Below, piece by piece: positions 26,338-34,775 of a stretch of DNA of 64,000 nt (the first letter of the stretch is position 1; every line of letters begins with the position of its first letter). Both the position numbers and the translations under genes were made by a program. The stretch is taken from assembly GCA_963682005.1 (NCBI GenBank), contig OY820914.1, positions 4,526,001 to 4,590,000 on the forward strand. Reading direction: 5' to 3'. The DNA is from CAIYUC01 sp963682005. Its GTDB lineage: Bacteria; Bacteroidota; Bacteroidia; Bacteroidales; FEN-979. Under the pieces are notes generated by a model that saw only the letters and a list, made by a program, of their open reading frames with translations, had not been told where the DNA came from and searched no databases.

Positions 26338-27627
26338 ATGAAAAACCGGGTACTCTTACTCATTTTTACACTCCTTTTTTCCCATTGTTCTGAAGATCAT
26401 TCGAAAAAGACCCGGGAAAAACAATTGAACAAGGCAAATAACCTTTTCTCTCCACCACAAAAAAAGTCTGAGTCTTTAAAAGACATAAAACCATTCACAC
26501 CGCAGGAAACCACATCCGTTCAAAATGCAAAGAAGCACAGGCGGCAACTTACCAGGAGATCTTCCCTGTCCATGCCGGTCAAACAGCGCACCGCAGACTC
26601 CCTCTTTCTGCAACGCTTACAGCGCTTACGCGCAGAAGATATTGAGCTCGACCTGAACGAACCGAAAAGTAAAGAGTATCTGTTCTCTCCTGTTGAAAAC
26701 GGAACCTTCCAGTCGATGATCACATTAAGCAAGGAGAGGCTTTTGTGCATTAATTTCGACAACGACATCATGAACAATACCGACAGGTTCTACACCAACG
26801 GCATCCGGTTCGATTTCATCAGCCCTGTCATCCAGGCTTTCCCGTTAAGCTACCTGATGGTTCCGTACTGGAGGAGCGGAATAAACTATTATGGCATTTC
26901 CCTTGTCCAGAACATGTACACACCCTCAACCACTAAAGCAGGAGGCATCCTGGAAGGCGACCGACCTTATGCAGCGTACCTGTACCTGGGCACTTTCAAG
27001 ATATCCAATGATCAAAAAAACAATTTCCGCCAGACGAGTGAATTTGATCTTGGAATTATAGGTCCATCCTCATTCGGGGATTTTGTGCAGAAATCCTTTC
27101 ACAACAGCGTGCCTACGAATTCAGAGCCGCTTGGTTGGGAGTACCAGATCCGGAATGATGTCATTCTTAATTACGATGTCGTTCTTGAAAAGGGCCTCAT
27201 CAACCGCAGGAATATTGAACTTAATGTCTCGGGATCAGGATGCCTCGGAACGCTCTACACCAATGTCAGCGGTGGATTTACATTCAGGGCAGGCCTGGTA
27301 AATCCCTACTTTGCAAATCTCGGGATCTCAAAACGATCGACACTCACCCAACGCAAATTGCATCTGACCCAGTTCCTTTTTTATGCAAAACCAACTATAA
27401 GGTTGGTCGGCTATGATGCAACCCTCCAGGGAGGACTTTTCAATCAAACCAGTCCGATCACCATTCCTTCAGGAGATATCCAGCGGGTCGTTTTTGAAGG
27501 ATCCGCAGGACTGACCTTCACATATTGCGGTATAGGGATCAGTCTTGAGCAGTTTCTCCTCAGCCCGGAATTTCACAACGGATGGTGGCATAAATGGGTG
27601 CACATCTCCTTCCTTTTCTCCATGTAA
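26338..27627 (+). CDS. LpxR-like lipid A deacylase family protein (DUF2219)
   Basis: Residues about 110-429 match the LpxR family, beginning with NFDNDIMNNTDRFYTNGI, which contains the Asn-Asp pair and Thr of the Salmonella LpxR active-site region; GDRPYAAYLYLG follows. LpxR is an outer-membrane barrel that removes the 3'-acyloxyacyl chain of lipid A. Here the barrel is preceded by a lipoprotein-like signal (FSHC) and a basic, Ser/Thr-rich linker of about 80 residues that LpxR lacks. The substrate is inferred. It stands just upstream of dnaB, which has its own promoter. Confidence 0.78.
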   Translation: MKNRVLLLIFTLLFSHCSEDHSKKTREKQLNKANNLFSPPQKKSESLKDIKPFTPQETTSVQNAKKHRRQLTRRSSLSMPVKQRTADSLFLQRLQRLRAEDIELDLNEPKSKEYLFSPVENGTFQSMITLSKERLLCINFDNDIMNNTDRFYTNGIRFDFISPVIQAFPLSYLMVPYWRSGINYYGISLVQNMYTPSTTKAGGILEGDRPYAAYLYLGTFKISNDQKNNFRQTSEFDLGIIGPSSFGDFVQKSFHNSVPTNSEPLGWEYQIRNDVILNYDVVLEKGLINRRNIELNVSGSGCLGTLYTNVSGGFTFRAGLVNPYFANLGISKRSTLTQRKLHLTQFLFYAKPTIRLVGYDATLQGGLFNQTSPITIPSGDIQRVVFEGSAGLTFTYCGIGISLEQFLLSPEFHNGWWHKWVHISFLFSM

Positions 27628-27677
27628 TGTTGATAAATAAATCTGGCGAAATTCTCCTGTTCCACCTGAATTAATCC

Positions 27678-27685
27678 TACTTTTG
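27678..27685 (+). promoter_or_regulatory. -7 promoter element of dnaB
   Basis: TACTTTTG ends 4 bases before the ATG at 27690. Using the rnpB spacing, the transcription start coincides with the A of the start codon, which predicts a leaderless mRNA. Confidence 0.55.
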
Positions 27686-27689
27686 ACCG

Positions 27690-29255
27690 ATGGAAGAATC
27701 AACCCAAAACATAAATGATCAGTCGTCTCCCAGAAGGGGTGATTTTACTGATTCCCAGAAGAATTTCAAGAAAAGAGCGAGAAAACCGGGGATCAGTGAC
27801 CTTTTCCAGGAACATGGCAAGATACCTCCTCAGGCTCTTGACCTCGAGGAAGCTGTTCTTGGTGCAATGATGCTGGAAAAGGACAAGCTTGCTGCAGTCA
27901 TTGAGCTTCTTCAGCCGGAAGTTTTTTACAAGACGGAACATCAGTTGATTTTCGGTGCGATCCACAGGTTATTCGGGCAGGTAAAACCCGTCGATATTCT
28001 TACCGTGACGGAAGAATTGCGTCAATCCGGTGAGCTGGAACTTGTTGGCGGCCCCTATTTCATCGCAATGCTGACGAACAGGGTCGCTTCATCTGCCAAC
28101 ATTGAATTTCATACCCGCATCATTCTACAAAAGTATATCCAGCGTGAACTGATCAGGATCTCTTCAGAAGTAATAAAAGATGCCTATGAGGATACGACGG
28201 ATGTATTTGATCTGCTTGACAAAGCAGAAGGCAATCTTTTCGCCGTCAGTGAGACAAGCCTGAGGAGAAATGTTCGTTCGATGCAATCCCTTGTAAAGGA
28301 AGCCGTAGCTGAAATTACCGCCGGAATGCAACATGAAGGCCACCTTCGTGGAGTGGGATCTGGTTTTACTGAGATCGACCGCGTTACAGCAGGCTGGCAG
28401 AAATCCGACCTCATTATCCTTGCTTCCAGGCCAGGGATGGGAAAAACCGCTTTTGCCCTTACCATGGCACGAAATGTTGCCGTAGATTTTAAAAAGCCTG
28501 TAGCCGTATTCTCACTCGAAATGTCGGCTGTACAGCTTGTAATGCGCCTGATCTCAAGTGAAACGGAAATCTCTGCCGAGAAACTGAAACGCGGCACCCT
28601 TGCAGATTATGAATGGGAACAGTTGAATTCAAGGATCTCCGGGCTGATCGATGCCCCGTTGTACATCGATGACACGCCTGCCTTGACCGTATTTGAACTG
28701 CGCGCAAAAAGTCGGCGTTTAAAAGCACAACATAATATTGAGCTCATCATTCTCGATTATCTCCAGCTCATGCAGGGAACATCAGAACATAAAGGAAACC
28801 GGGAACAGGAGATCAGCAATATTTCAAGGTCGTTGAAGAGCCTTGCCAAGGAGCTTGACATACCAATTATCGCAATATCCCAGCTCAGCCGTGAGGTAGA
28901 AAAACGTATCGTGAAAAAACCAATCCTCTCCGACCTTAGAGAATCCGGGTCCATCGAGCAGGATGCTGATATGGTCATATTCATTTACCGGCCGGAATAC
29001 TATAAAGTTGACGACGAAACGTACGGTTCCTCCACCGAAGGTGTGGCTGAGATCAGCATCGCAAAGAACAGGAATGGGGCCACCAAAGATGTCCGCCTGA
29101 AATTCCTTGCCCGGTTTGCAAAGTTCACCGATGCGGATGTAAATTTCGCAACTCCGGATACTTTTTCACCAAGTCCATCGTTTGAAAATCCGATGAGGAC
29201 CAAAACGGTCATGTCAAAGATGGATGATGATGAACGTCATGAGCACGCATTCTAA
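27690..29255 (+). CDS. dnaB: Replicative DNA helicase
   Basis: DnaB is the hexameric helicase that opens the replication fork. After a basic, poorly conserved N-terminus (about 45 residues), the protein-interaction domain begins near PPQALDLEEAVLGAMM. The RecA-like motor shows Walker A (ASRPGMGKTAFAL), FSLEMS, Walker B (IILDYLQLM), AISQLSREVEKR and the arginine-finger region DLRESGSIEQDADM. Its 521 aa are slightly longer than E. coli DnaB. No intein is present. The 3' end overlaps the next coding region by up to 32 bases, so the downstream secreted protein is probably cotranslated. Confidence 0.97.
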   Translation: MEESTQNINDQSSPRRGDFTDSQKNFKKRARKPGISDLFQEHGKIPPQALDLEEAVLGAMMLEKDKLAAVIELLQPEVFYKTEHQLIFGAIHRLFGQVKPVDILTVTEELRQSGELELVGGPYFIAMLTNRVASSANIEFHTRIILQKYIQRELIRISSEVIKDAYEDTTDVFDLLDKAEGNLFAVSETSLRRNVRSMQSLVKEAVAEITAGMQHEGHLRGVGSGFTEIDRVTAGWQKSDLIILASRPGMGKTAFALTMARNVAVDFKKPVAVFSLEMSAVQLVMRLISSETEISAEKLKRGTLADYEWEQLNSRISGLIDAPLYIDDTPALTVFELRAKSRRLKAQHNIELIILDYLQLMQGTSEHKGNREQEISNISRSLKSLAKELDIPIIAISQLSREVEKRIVKKPILSDLRESGSIEQDADMVIFIYRPEYYKVDDETYGSSTEGVAEISIAKNRNGATKDVRLKFLARFAKFTDADVNFATPDTFSPSPSFENPMRTKTVMSKMDDDERHEHAF

Positions 29256-30519
29256 GCATTTCGGATTAAGTTTCATTTTTTTCCTGCTTGTCTTCATGGG
29301 AACAACCCGGGGTGCATACATCCTTATTCCCATGGATGACAGTCAGAAAAATCACCTGAAAGCATACGGAATAGCTTACTGGACCCTCAGGAAAGACATT
29401 GAGGTGGATTGGCTTCTGAACTACCGCGGTGGAAGTTTCCTTTTCCAGTATGCGAAAGCGCTCGAATCCGAGTGTGCCATAAGGGGGGTAACATTCGAGG
29501 TTATAGCAGATGCACAGGCCACTGCTATTTATTCCGAGATCGCTGATCCTCAGATCAATATGGAGACGATCAAATTGCATAAACCTCCGAAAATAGCCGT
29601 CTATTCACCTAAAAACAAGCTGCCGTGGGATGATGCCGTCACCCTGGTGCTCACTTATGCTGAAATCCCTTATGATGTAATTTATGATGAAGAGATCATC
29701 GCAGGGGTATTGCCCATGTACGATTGGCTGCACCTTCATCACGAGGATTTTACGGGCCAGTACGGTAGGTTCTGGGCTGCATATAAAAATTATGCCTGGT
29801 ACCAGGATGATGTAAGGATCAATGAGGAGATTGCCGCAAAGCTTGGCTTTTCAAAGGTTTCACAGTTAAAACTTGGCGTTGCAAAAAAAATCAGGGAATT
29901 CGTAGCCGGCGGTGGTTACATGTTTGCTATGTGCTCCGCTCCTGACAGTTATGATATTTCGCTTGCCGCCGACGGAATTGATATTTGCGATGTGATGTTC
30001 GATGGTGATCCTCCGGATCCAGGGGCCCAGTCAAAACTGAATTTCAATAATTGTTTCGCATTCGAGAATTTCACCATCAGCATGAACCCTTATGAATACA
30101 AAAAATCCAACATCGATGTAACAGAAACAAGGCCAAGATCCCTGAATCAGACCAATGATTTCTTTACGCTGTTTGATTTCTCCGCCAAATGGGATCCTAT
30201 ACCCAGCATGCTATGCCAGGATCACGAGAAAGTTATCAAAGGATTTATGGGTCAGACGACTGCCTTCAATGAGAAATATGTAAAGTCAACCACCCTGATC
30301 ATGGGTGAGAATAAAGCATACAATGAAGCCCGGTATGTACATGGTGAGTATGGGAAAGGAACATGGACATTTTACGGGGGTCATGATCCGGAAGATTATC
30401 AGCATCTGGTTGGTGACCCTCCTACTGACCTGAGTCTTCATCCAAATTCTCCCGGGTACCGGCTCATCCTGAATAATGTTCTGTTTCCAGCTGCTAAAAA
30501 AGAGAAGAGAAAAACCTGA
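29224..30519 (+). CDS. Secreted protein of unknown function, often labelled 'asparagine synthetase B' in this phylum
   Basis: In-frame ATGs at 29224, 29227, 29230 and 29239 all lie inside the end of dnaB; the last would leave the tightest signal peptide (hydrophobic LSFIFFLLVF). The mature protein of about 400 aa contains ILIPMDDSQKNHLKAYG, YDWLHLHHEDFTGQYG and GGYMFAMCSAPDSYDI. I recall homologues with the WLHLHHEDFTG pattern being named asparagine synthetase B in Bacteroidota genomes. However, no N-terminal glutaminase cysteine or ATP-pyrophosphatase motif is visible and the protein is exported, so that name is doubtful. The segment KIAVYSPKNKLPWDDAVTLVL resembles the start of a class I glutamine-amidotransferase-like fold. 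Confidence 0.75.
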   Translation: MMMNVMSTHSKHFGLSFIFFLLVFMGTTRGAYILIPMDDSQKNHLKAYGIAYWTLRKDIEVDWLLNYRGGSFLFQYAKALESECAIRGVTFEVIADAQATAIYSEIADPQINMETIKLHKPPKIAVYSPKNKLPWDDAVTLVLTYAEIPYDVIYDEEIIAGVLPMYDWLHLHHEDFTGQYGRFWAAYKNYAWYQDDVRINEEIAAKLGFSKVSQLKLGVAKKIREFVAGGGYMFAMCSAPDSYDISLAADGIDICDVMFDGDPPDPGAQSKLNFNNCFAFENFTISMNPYEYKKSNIDVTETRPRSLNQTNDFFTLFDFSAKWDPIPSMLCQDHEKVIKGFMGQTTAFNEKYVKSTTLIMGENKAYNEARYVHGEYGKGTWTFYGGHDPEDYQHLVGDPPTDLSLHPNSPGYRLILNNVLFPAAKKEKRKT

Positions 30520-30531
30520 CAGGTGTGTACG

Positions 30532-31359
30532 TCAATTTCTCTGTGCCTGGAAACTGATCAATCTTGAATATATTGTTCCCGCAAAATTATAGTTGACGTG
30601 ATTTTTACAATTATCGGCAATGATAAAATCTATAGAACCATACTGAAGTTCCGGATTATTGAAAGAAAAATGGACCAGTCCGGAATAAATCCAGGGACAA
30701 TTCAACGTACTGACGAGGGTATCCAGTGTTCCACTGAATGAATATCCATTTGATGATGTCCCCGCAGTTGTTCCTTTCTGGTATATGATCACCTGGCCGG
30801 GATAGTTCAGATCACTCCGGTTGGTTTCGAACGTGCAGGCAGCCGACCACTGTATGCTGTTATTTTGCTGGAGTTCTTTCCAAACCACACCATCCCTGAA
30901 GAAACCCTGAAACACCAGCTTATTTCCATTGCTGTCTGAAATGTTGACAATACTATCCGTTCCGAATATGGCCATACCATCCTCTGAATAGTTATTGAAA
31001 GAAATGATAGTCACTGAACCAGGCACCAGGAATCCACTGGTGAATTCCGCCGTGAATGTTCCTGCTCTGACAACGCTGTCATTGCAGTGGTTATAAGAAT
31101 AATCGAACGTGAATTGTCGATCTGTTTCATTGTAGCGAACCACAGCCATGTCAATCGTATCAATGTGTTCCTGTAACAGCGCCGAATCAGCCGATGCTTT
31201 TAACACCATTTTATAGACATACTGATTAATTCCTTCAATAATAACAATGTCATTGGCAACATTCAGGATTGGCTTGAGATCAACTGAAGAGTTCTTCTGA
31301 CATCCGAAACAGAAGGTCGTGATCACCGTGAGAGCGATCAGGTAATGACCGGTTTTCAT
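30532..31359 (-). CDS. Lipoprotein of unknown function
   Basis: The ATG at 31359 gives a classic lipoprotein signal peptide, MKTGHYLIALTVITTFCFGC, starting 7 bases after the folA stop and preceded by GAAAGG. Upstream in-frame ATGs would run into folA. The mature part of about 255 aa is strand-rich with many aromatic and Asn/Ser residues, suggesting a lipocalin- or jelly-roll-like fold; no catalytic motif was seen and no family was recognised. It is the last gene of the thyA-folA unit and converges on the dnaB-linked gene with a 12-base gap. Confidence 0.65.
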   Translation of the reverse strand: MKTGHYLIALTVITTFCFGCQKNSSVDLKPILNVANDIVIIEGINQYVYKMVLKASADSALLQEHIDTIDMAVVRYNETDRQFTFDYSYNHCNDSVVRAGTFTAEFTSGFLVPGSVTIISFNNYSEDGMAIFGTDSIVNISDSNGNKLVFQGFFRDGVVWKELQQNNSIQWSAACTFETNRSDLNYPGQVIIYQKGTTAGTSSNGYSFSGTLDTLVSTLNCPWIYSGLVHFSFNNPELQYGSIDFIIADNCKNHVNYNFAGTIYSRLISFQAQRN

Positions 31360-31366
31360 CCTTTCT

Positions 31367-31888
31367 TCAGCTTTCATTCTTCCGTTGTGCATTTGGAAGG
31401 CTGACTTTCCGATCATAGACACAGAAGGTGGACGAAAAGTCATTCTTCCCATCCGGGACCCCTTCCTCCTTTAAACCAAGGTTCCATTCTTCATAATCGA
31501 TCTCAGGGAAAAACACATCCCCCTCAAAATCCTTGTGAACGATGGTAAGGTATAGCCGGTTACTGAGCGGCAGAAATTGCGTGTAAACCGATGCGCCTCC
31601 GATGATGAAGATTTCTTCTTCAGGATCACAAGATGCCAGTGCCGCTTCAACAGAATTGACCGTCAAACATCCTTCAAAATGATCGAGTGGATCATCGGTA
31701 ATAACGATACTCCTTCTTTTTGACAGCGGTCTTACCGGAAGGGATAAATAGGTGCGCTTCCCCATTATTATGGTATGCCCGACTGTCAGTCTCCTGAACC
31801 TTTTAAGGTCTTCAGGAATATGCCAGAGAAGGTCATTATGCTTACCTATCGCGCCATTCTGAGCAATTGCAACAATGATTGATATCAT
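31367..31888 (-). CDS. folA: Dihydrofolate reductase
   Basis: The enzyme reduces dihydrofolate to tetrahydrofolate with NADPH. The N-terminus MISIIVAIAQNGAIGKHNDLL, the following WHIPEDLKRFRRLT (with the substrate-binding acidic residue) and the cofactor motif IIMGKRTYLSLP are diagnostic, as is EEIFIIGGASVYTQFL. The length is 173 aa. It lies 14 bases after thyA, which produces the dihydrofolate it recycles, so the pair forms a functional operon. Confidence 0.96.
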   Translation of the reverse strand: MISIIVAIAQNGAIGKHNDLLWHIPEDLKRFRRLTVGHTIIMGKRTYLSLPVRPLSKRRSIVITDDPLDHFEGCLTVNSVEAALASCDPEEEIFIIGGASVYTQFLPLSNRLYLTIVHKDFEGDVFFPEIDYEEWNLGLKEEGVPDGKNDFSSTFCVYDRKVSLPNAQRKNES

Positions 31889-31902
31889 CTGATCTCGAAC
31901 TA

Positions 31903-32697
31903 TTAAACTGAAATTTCACCTTTAATATGCGGATGCGCCTGGTAACCCCGGAGCTGAAAATCACTGAATGTAAAATCATCGATCGATTTTATTTCAGGAT
32001 TTATGATCATTTCAGGCAAAGGGTAAGGAGTTCTCGAAAGCTGAAGGTTGACCTGGTCAATGTGATTCAGGTAAATATGGGCATCTCCGAGGGTATGTAC
32101 AAATTCGCCAGGCTGGTAACCGGTAACTTGTGCCATCATCATCGTAAGCAATGCATATGAAGCAATATTGAACGGCACGCCAAGGAATATGTCGCAGCTT
32201 CGCTGGTACATCTGGCATGAAAGCTTATCTCCCGCGACATAAAACTGAAAAAGCAAATGACACGGAGGCAACGCCATTTCACTGAGTTGACCAACATTCC
32301 ATGCGCTTACAATATGACGACGTGAATCGGGATTCTCCCTGATCGATTTGACAGCACCGGCGATCTGATCGATAAAAGTCCCATGATTTGATGGCCATGA
32401 ACGCCACTGATATCCATAAACCGGCCCTAATTCACCATCAGGACGGACCCATTCGTCCCAGATCGTAACACCGTTATCATGCAGGTACTTTATATTTGTG
32501 CTGCCTTTCAGGAACCATAGTAATTCATGGATGATCGATTTCAGGTGCATCTTTTTCGTAGTGAGTAGCGGAAATCCCTCCCGGAGGTCGAATCTCATCT
32601 GGTAGCCAAAGACACTGATGGTACCTGTACCTGTTCTGTCGGCCTTCCTGAAGCCGGTTTTCATCACATGATCGAGAAGATCCAGGTATTGATGCAT
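31903..32697 (-). CDS. thyA: Thymidylate synthase
   Basis: ThyA methylates dUMP to dTMP using methylene-tetrahydrofolate. The nucleophilic cysteine lies in ALPPCHLLFQFYV, the phosphate-binding Arg in QRSCDIFLGVPFNIASYALL and the C-terminal segment in HPHIKGEISV. The 264-aa length equals that of E. coli ThyA. It heads the unit thyA-folA-lipoprotein; a nucleoside transporter gene lies 70 bases upstream on the same strand. Confidence 0.97.
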   Translation of the reverse strand: MHQYLDLLDHVMKTGFRKADRTGTGTISVFGYQMRFDLREGFPLLTTKKMHLKSIIHELLWFLKGSTNIKYLHDNGVTIWDEWVRPDGELGPVYGYQWRSWPSNHGTFIDQIAGAVKSIRENPDSRRHIVSAWNVGQLSEMALPPCHLLFQFYVAGDKLSCQMYQRSCDIFLGVPFNIASYALLTMMMAQVTGYQPGEFVHTLGDAHIYLNHIDQVNLQLSRTPYPLPEMIINPEIKSIDDFTFSDFQLRGYQAHPHIKGEISV

Positions 32698-32767
32698 AAT
32701 AAGTGATGCGTTGATGTGTTATTGAAACAATTTACCGACAAAGACTAAACCAGTGACTATAAATACA

Positions 32768-34009
32768 TTAGTGATGAGATTCTTTTAATGCCTGGGGGTC
32801 GTGCTTATATTGAAAAACGATCGGGAAAATTATTCCAAGCACAAGCGTATAGGCAGAGAATGTGAGCCAGATGCTCGGCCAGTTTTTTATTCCGTCAATT
32901 GTAAAAATATCGACTACCCAGCCACTCAGAACTCCTCCAAGGAATGCTCCAAAACCATTGGTCATCAGCATAAATAAGCCCTGGGCACTTGCCCTGATTT
33001 TTACTTCAGCTTCCTTTTCAACAAACAAGGAACCGGATATATTAAAGAAATCAAAAGCCATTCCATAAATAATCATCGATAAAATAAGTAATATGAGACC
33101 ATTTCCGGGGTTTCCAACGGCAAACAATCCGAAACGAAAGACCCAGGCAAAGATGCTCATCAGCATCACCTTCTTTATGCCGAATCTGAGCAGGAAAAAT
33201 GGGATGGTAAGAATGAACAATGTTTCGGAAATCTGTGAGACTGACATCAGCAAAATCGGATGTTCGACAGCAAAATAGCCTGAATATGTGCTTTTGAAAT
33301 CGGAAAGAAAAGAACTCCCGAATGTATTGGTTATTTGTAATGCAGCTCCCAGGAACATAGCAAATATGAAAAAAATCGCCATCCTTTTCCTTTTGAACAA
33401 AACAAAAGCTTCAAGGCCAAGTGTGGAGATCCAGTTCTGTTTAATGTTTGACTTTACAGGACGGCAGGGAGGGATCGTGAAGGCATACAAGCCTAAGGAA
33501 AACGAAACAATTGAACTGAAGACAAGCTGGAACGAGCTCAAAGTCCATCCACTGAGATCTATCAACCACATGGCACAAATAAATCCAATGGTTCCCCATA
33601 CACGTATAGGTGGAAACGCTTTGACGACGATAAACCCTTTCTGTTCGAGGACATTATACGACACGGTATTATTCAGGGCAATTGTCGGCATGTACGCCAT
33701 TGCATTCAACAACATAATCCAGTACAACAGATCAGGATCTGTAACTGTGGATGCCCAGAATAATAAAATTGAACCGGCAATGTGGCACATCCCCAATACC
33801 CTTTCGGCGTTTACCCATCTGTCGGCTACAATCCCTAATAATGCAGGCATGAAGAGTGAGGCTAATCCCATGGTAGCGTAAATACTCCCTACCAATCCAC
33901 CGGATAATTTCAAGGTAATGCTCATATAGGCCCCAAGCGAAATAAGCCAGGAACCCCAGACAAAAAATTGCAAAAAGTTCAGCAGGATAAGGCGTTGTTT
34001 AATCCCCAT
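32768..34009 (-). CDS. MFS nucleoside:H+ symporter (NupG-like)
   Basis: The 413-aa protein has twelve predicted membrane helices and starts with the family pattern LILLNFLQFFVWGSWLISLGAYM, followed by the loop LLGIVADRWVNAERVLG between helices 2 and 3. These match the nucleoside:H+ symporter family of the major facilitator superfamily, which imports purine and pyrimidine nucleosides across the inner membrane. Its position upstream of thyA-folA fits thymidine or nucleoside salvage. Sequence alone does not fix the preferred nucleoside. Confidence 0.88.
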   Translation of the reverse strand: MGIKQRLILLNFLQFFVWGSWLISLGAYMSITLKLSGGLVGSIYATMGLASLFMPALLGIVADRWVNAERVLGMCHIAGSILLFWASTVTDPDLLYWIMLLNAMAYMPTIALNNTVSYNVLEQKGFIVVKAFPPIRVWGTIGFICAMWLIDLSGWTLSSFQLVFSSIVSFSLGLYAFTIPPCRPVKSNIKQNWISTLGLEAFVLFKRKRMAIFFIFAMFLGAALQITNTFGSSFLSDFKSTYSGYFAVEHPILLMSVSQISETLFILTIPFFLLRFGIKKVMLMSIFAWVFRFGLFAVGNPGNGLILLILSMIIYGMAFDFFNISGSLFVEKEAEVKIRASAQGLFMLMTNGFGAFLGGVLSGWVVDIFTIDGIKNWPSIWLTFSAYTLVLGIIFPIVFQYKHDPQALKESHH

Positions 34010-34051
34010 AAAAGTTATGTTAACAGTTGAAACAAATGAGTGAAAGAAAAT

Positions 34052-34651
34052 TTATTTCCGTTTTTTTAATTCATCACGTATCCGGGAGGCTTTTTCATAC
34101 TCTTCATTTTCGACGGCAGATTGGAGCATTTCTTTCAATTCAGCCGTTGAATACTCTGAATATTCAATATCTTCTGTTCTTTGTACCAGTTCATTTTCCT
34201 CCCTTGAAGATTTTGAGGATTCTGTTTCTTCTTCCATGATAATACCGGCAGAGACCATAATGCTCTCATAGGTGAATACAGGACAATTGAACCGGAGGGA
34301 TAGTGCGATTGCATCAGAGGTGCGGGAATCTATCTCAATTTCTCTTTCCCCGTCATTACAGATAAGTACAGCGTAGAAAACGCCTTCACTAAATTTATTG
34401 ATGATGACTTCGGTAAGACGAATATTAAAGGCTTCTGCGAAAGATTTGAACAAATCATGGGTGAGTGGTCTCGGTGTTCGGATCTTTTCAAGTTCTATGG
34501 CAATTGCCTGTGCTTCAAATCCGCCAATGATGATCGGCAACCTCCGTTTCCCGTCCCGCTCACCAAGGATCAATGCATAAGCTCCGCTCTGCGACTGGCT
34601 GTAGGACATTCCTATAATATCAAGCCTGATCTTTTCCATTCCTTCATTCAT
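34052..34651 (-). CDS. Bifunctional nuclease family protein (DUF151) with C-terminal UVR motif
   Basis: Residues about 5-140 are the DUF151 domain, with IIGGFEAQAIAIELEK and DSRTSDAIALSLRFNCPVFT. Members have been reported to have DNase/RNase activity. After a Glu/Ser-rich linker, the C-terminus carries a UvrB/UvrC-type helical motif, LQSAVENEEYEKASRIRDEL, used for protein contacts. An ATG at 34651 is chosen; a later ATG at 34639 is possible, and the in-frame TTG at 34660 sits at the predicted transcription start. Divergent from the pyrophosphatase gene. Confidence 0.85.
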   Translation of the reverse strand: MNEGMEKIRLDIIGMSYSQSQSGAYALILGERDGKRRLPIIIGGFEAQAIAIELEKIRTPRPLTHDLFKSFAEAFNIRLTEVIINKFSEGVFYAVLICNDGEREIEIDSRTSDAIALSLRFNCPVFTYESIMVSAGIIMEEETESSKSSREENELVQRTEDIEYSEYSTAELKEMLQSAVENEEYEKASRIRDELKKRK

Positions 34652-34663
34652 GTTTCCCAATTA

Positions 34664-34671
34664 CAAACCTA
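34664..34671 (-). promoter_or_regulatory. -7 promoter element of the bifunctional nuclease gene
   Basis: TAGGTTTG on the minus strand predicts transcription from about 34659 and a short leader of 8-20 nt, depending on which ATG is used. Confidence 0.5.
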
Positions 34672-34736
34672 CGTGAATTTTCTTAAACTAAGACCTGCTT
34701 GTCTAAAAAAATCTGATTATGTTTGAAAAAACTTGC

Positions 34737-34744
34737 TATTTTTG
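34737..34744 (+). promoter_or_regulatory. -7 promoter element of the membrane pyrophosphatase gene
   Basis: TATTTTTG lies 31 bases before the ATG at 34776 and sits inside the longest open frame, which argues against the in-frame ATG at 34719 as the start. Confidence 0.6.
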
Positions 34745-34775
34745 CAATCAATCTAATCAACTTAAATATGTAAAT

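Noticed and set aside
34719..34775. N-terminal extension of the pyrophosphatase from an upstream ATG
   Set aside because: The -7 promoter element TATTTTTG lies inside this stretch, and the ATG at 34776 begins a clear hydrophobic signal-like segment.
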